64,000 nt of DNA, taken from NCBI RefSeq assembly GCF_009728995.1, contig NZ_VTZW01000006.1, positions 1 through 64,000 on the forward strand, given 5' to 3'. Below the pieces are notes generated by a model, which did not search any database, had not been told where the DNA came from, and saw only the letters and a program-made list of their open reading frames with translations. The first letter of the stretch is position 1, and each line of letters opens with the position of its first letter. The translations under genes were made by a program, and so were the position numbers. Shown here in pieces: positions 62,839 through 64,000 of this stretch. Origin of the DNA: Streptomonospora sp. PA3. GTDB lineage: Bacteria > Actinomycetota > Actinomycetes > Streptosporangiales > Streptosporangiaceae.

Positions 62839-64000
62839 TCACCCGCCCATCGAGAACACCCAGTAGGCGACGCCGTACATGGTCGCCATGATCAGCACCA
62901 CCGCGGAGGCGTTCAGCCAGACGCCCGCGCGCACCATCTGGCCGATGCGGATGTAGCCGGAGCCGAACGCGATGGCGTTGGGCGGGGTGGCCACCGGCAG
63001 CATGAAGGCCAGCGAAGCGGCCAGGGCGGCGGGCACGACCAGCAGCAGGACGTCGAGGTTCATGCCCACCGCGACACCGGCCAGGACGGGCAGGAAGATG
63101 GTGGCCGTCGCCGTGTTGCTGGTCAGCTCGGTCAGCAGCAGAACCAGCACCGCCACGATCAGCACGACCACCCATGCGGGCACGGCGCTGAGCAGGCCCA
63201 CCTGCTCGCCGATCCAGTTGCTCAGCCCGGACTCCTCGAAGCGCACCGACAGCGAGATGCCGCCGCCGAACAGCAGCAGGATTCCCCAGGGCAGCTGCAG
63301 GGCGGTCTGCCAGTCCAGTGCGGCGACTCCTTCGCGCGGTTTCACCGGGATGACGAACAGCGCCACGGCCACCGCCATCGCGATACCCGCGTCGGAGATG
63401 TCGGCCAGCCACGGCAGTGCTTCGGCGATGGGCGCGGTGTCGGCCAGCAGGGGGATCCCGACCCAGGAGACGGCCGCGCACACGAAGACGGCGAGCACCG
63501 TCCACTCCCCGCGCGACATCGGCCCCATCTCGTGGAGCTGGTCGCGGATGAGCTGCCGCCCGCCGGGCAGCGTGCGGATCCCGGGCGGGTAGATCACCCG
63601 CGTGAGCAGGAACCAGGCCACCACGAGGAAGACGGCGGCCAGCGGCAGGCCCACCATCATCCACTGGCCGAAGCCGACCTCGATGCCGTGGTTCTGCGAG
63701 AGGTAGCCGGCCATGAAGGCGTTGGGCGGCGTGCCGATGAGGGTGGAGACCGAGCCGATCGAGGCGGCATAGGCGATGCCCAGCATGAGCGAGGTGGAGA
63801 AGTTGGCGTCGCCCTTGCCGTCGCCGAGCTGGTTGACCAGGCCGAGCACCGACAGGCCGATCGGCAGCATCATGACGGTGGTGGCGGTGTTGCTCACCCA
63901 CATCGTGATGAAGCCGGTGGCCAGCATGAACCCGGCGACGAGCATCACCGGGCTGGTGCCGACGGCGGCGACCACCGCCAGCGCGATGCGGCGGTGCAGA
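62839..64000 (-). CDS. SLC13/DASS-type anion (dicarboxylate) transporter, 5' end beyond the window
   Basis: At least 386 residues are visible and the frame continues past the window edge. Paired signatures FITMWVSNTATTVMMLPIG and LTSNTATATIFLPVLAG with VATPPNAIAFGSGYI match the two SNT/P loops of DASS transporters, which import dicarboxylates or sulfate with sodium. About nine helices are visible. The N-terminal part is missing. A strong terminator follows. Confidence 0.92.
   Translation of the reverse strand, partial: LHRRIALAVVAAVGTSPVMLVAGFMLATGFITMWVSNTATTVMMLPIGLSVLGLVNQLGDGKGDANFSTSLMLGIAYAASIGSVSTLIGTPPNAFMAGYLSQNHGIEVGFGQWMMVGLPLAAVFLVVAWFLLTRVIYPPGIRTLPGGRQLIRDQLHEMGPMSRGEWTVLAVFVCAAVSWVGIPLLADTAPIAEALPWLADISDAGIAMAVAVALFVIPVKPREGVAALDWQTALQLPWGILLLFGGGISLSVRFEESGLSNWIGEQVGLLSAVPAWVVVLIVAVLVLLLTELTSNTATATIFLPVLAGVAVGMNLDVLLLVVPAALAASLAFMLPVATPPNAIAFGSGYIRIGQMVRAGVWLNASAVVLIMATMYGVAYWVFSMGG

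Overview
This window looks like core chromosome of a high-GC, mycothiol-producing, filamentous or sporulating actinobacterium. Evidence is the very GC-rich coding DNA, mycothiol synthase (mshD), BldC, an OmpR-type GlnR, DUF3073, a Rex-hemA-hemC-hemD-hemB block and actinobacterial methylmalonyl-CoA mutase genes. The gene order (glnR, mshD, pstSCAB, pit/DUF47, sterol-carrier protein, purF, purM, DUF3073, bldC) resembles Streptomyces and its relatives. A Nocardiopsaceae-like organism is my best guess, but that is inference. I saw no rRNA, tRNA, CRISPR array, transposase, phage genes or secondary-metabolite cluster.

Layout. 1-6.2 kb: a repeat element, then a thioredoxin-like protein, a DUF2993 protein, a 7-TM/monooxygenase-domain protein, a HAD hydrolase, an NAD-dependent epimerase, the tiny ribosomal protein bS22 and a 54-bp tandem repeat. 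6.2-8.4 kb: a histidine phosphatase and hemL. 8.5-18.2 kb: a glycoside-uptake regulon made of a binding protein, a six-hairpin glycosidase, a Gfo/Idh/MocA oxidoreductase and two permeases, with a LacI regulator and a GH5 enzyme. Two perfect 14-bp palindromes flank the LacI gene and are probably its operators. 18.3-20.1 kb: RraA-like, HAD-like and primase-like genes. 20.1-27.1 kb: tetrapyrrole synthesis under Rex, with a clear Rex operator inside the rex promoter, then glutaredoxin-like and MoaD/ThiS-like genes. 27.2-37.4 kb: glnR, a wall-spanning surface protein, mshD, the pst phosphate importer with PHO-box-like sites, and the low-affinity pit/DUF47 pair. 37.9-45.2 kb: purF, purM, DUF3073, bldC and a ROK regulator. 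45.3-54.7 kb: accessory and cell-envelope genes, including an amidase, two proteins built from DivIVA-type motifs, a degenerate M48 peptidase, a TetR regulator, an SOS-box gene, a Nudix hydrolase, a methyltransferase and a STAS protein. 55-60.2 kb: the mutA-mutB-meaB operon. 60.3-64 kb: a PQQ-type lipoprotein, a YigZ protein and an SLC13-type transporter cut by the window edge.

The least explained feature is a family of about 330-bp intergenic elements with nested inverted repeats: five copies, one partial copy and one derived tandem array. They lie at or near the 3' ends of genes. Between copies, one internal segment sits on opposite sides of the core in opposite orientation, as if the elements had been rearranged by inversion.

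Many genes have a TAnnnT-like box 6-7 nt before the start codon and are probably transcribed without a leader. Short genes and start sites were chosen by eye from ribosome-binding sites, these boxes and family knowledge. No database search was run.
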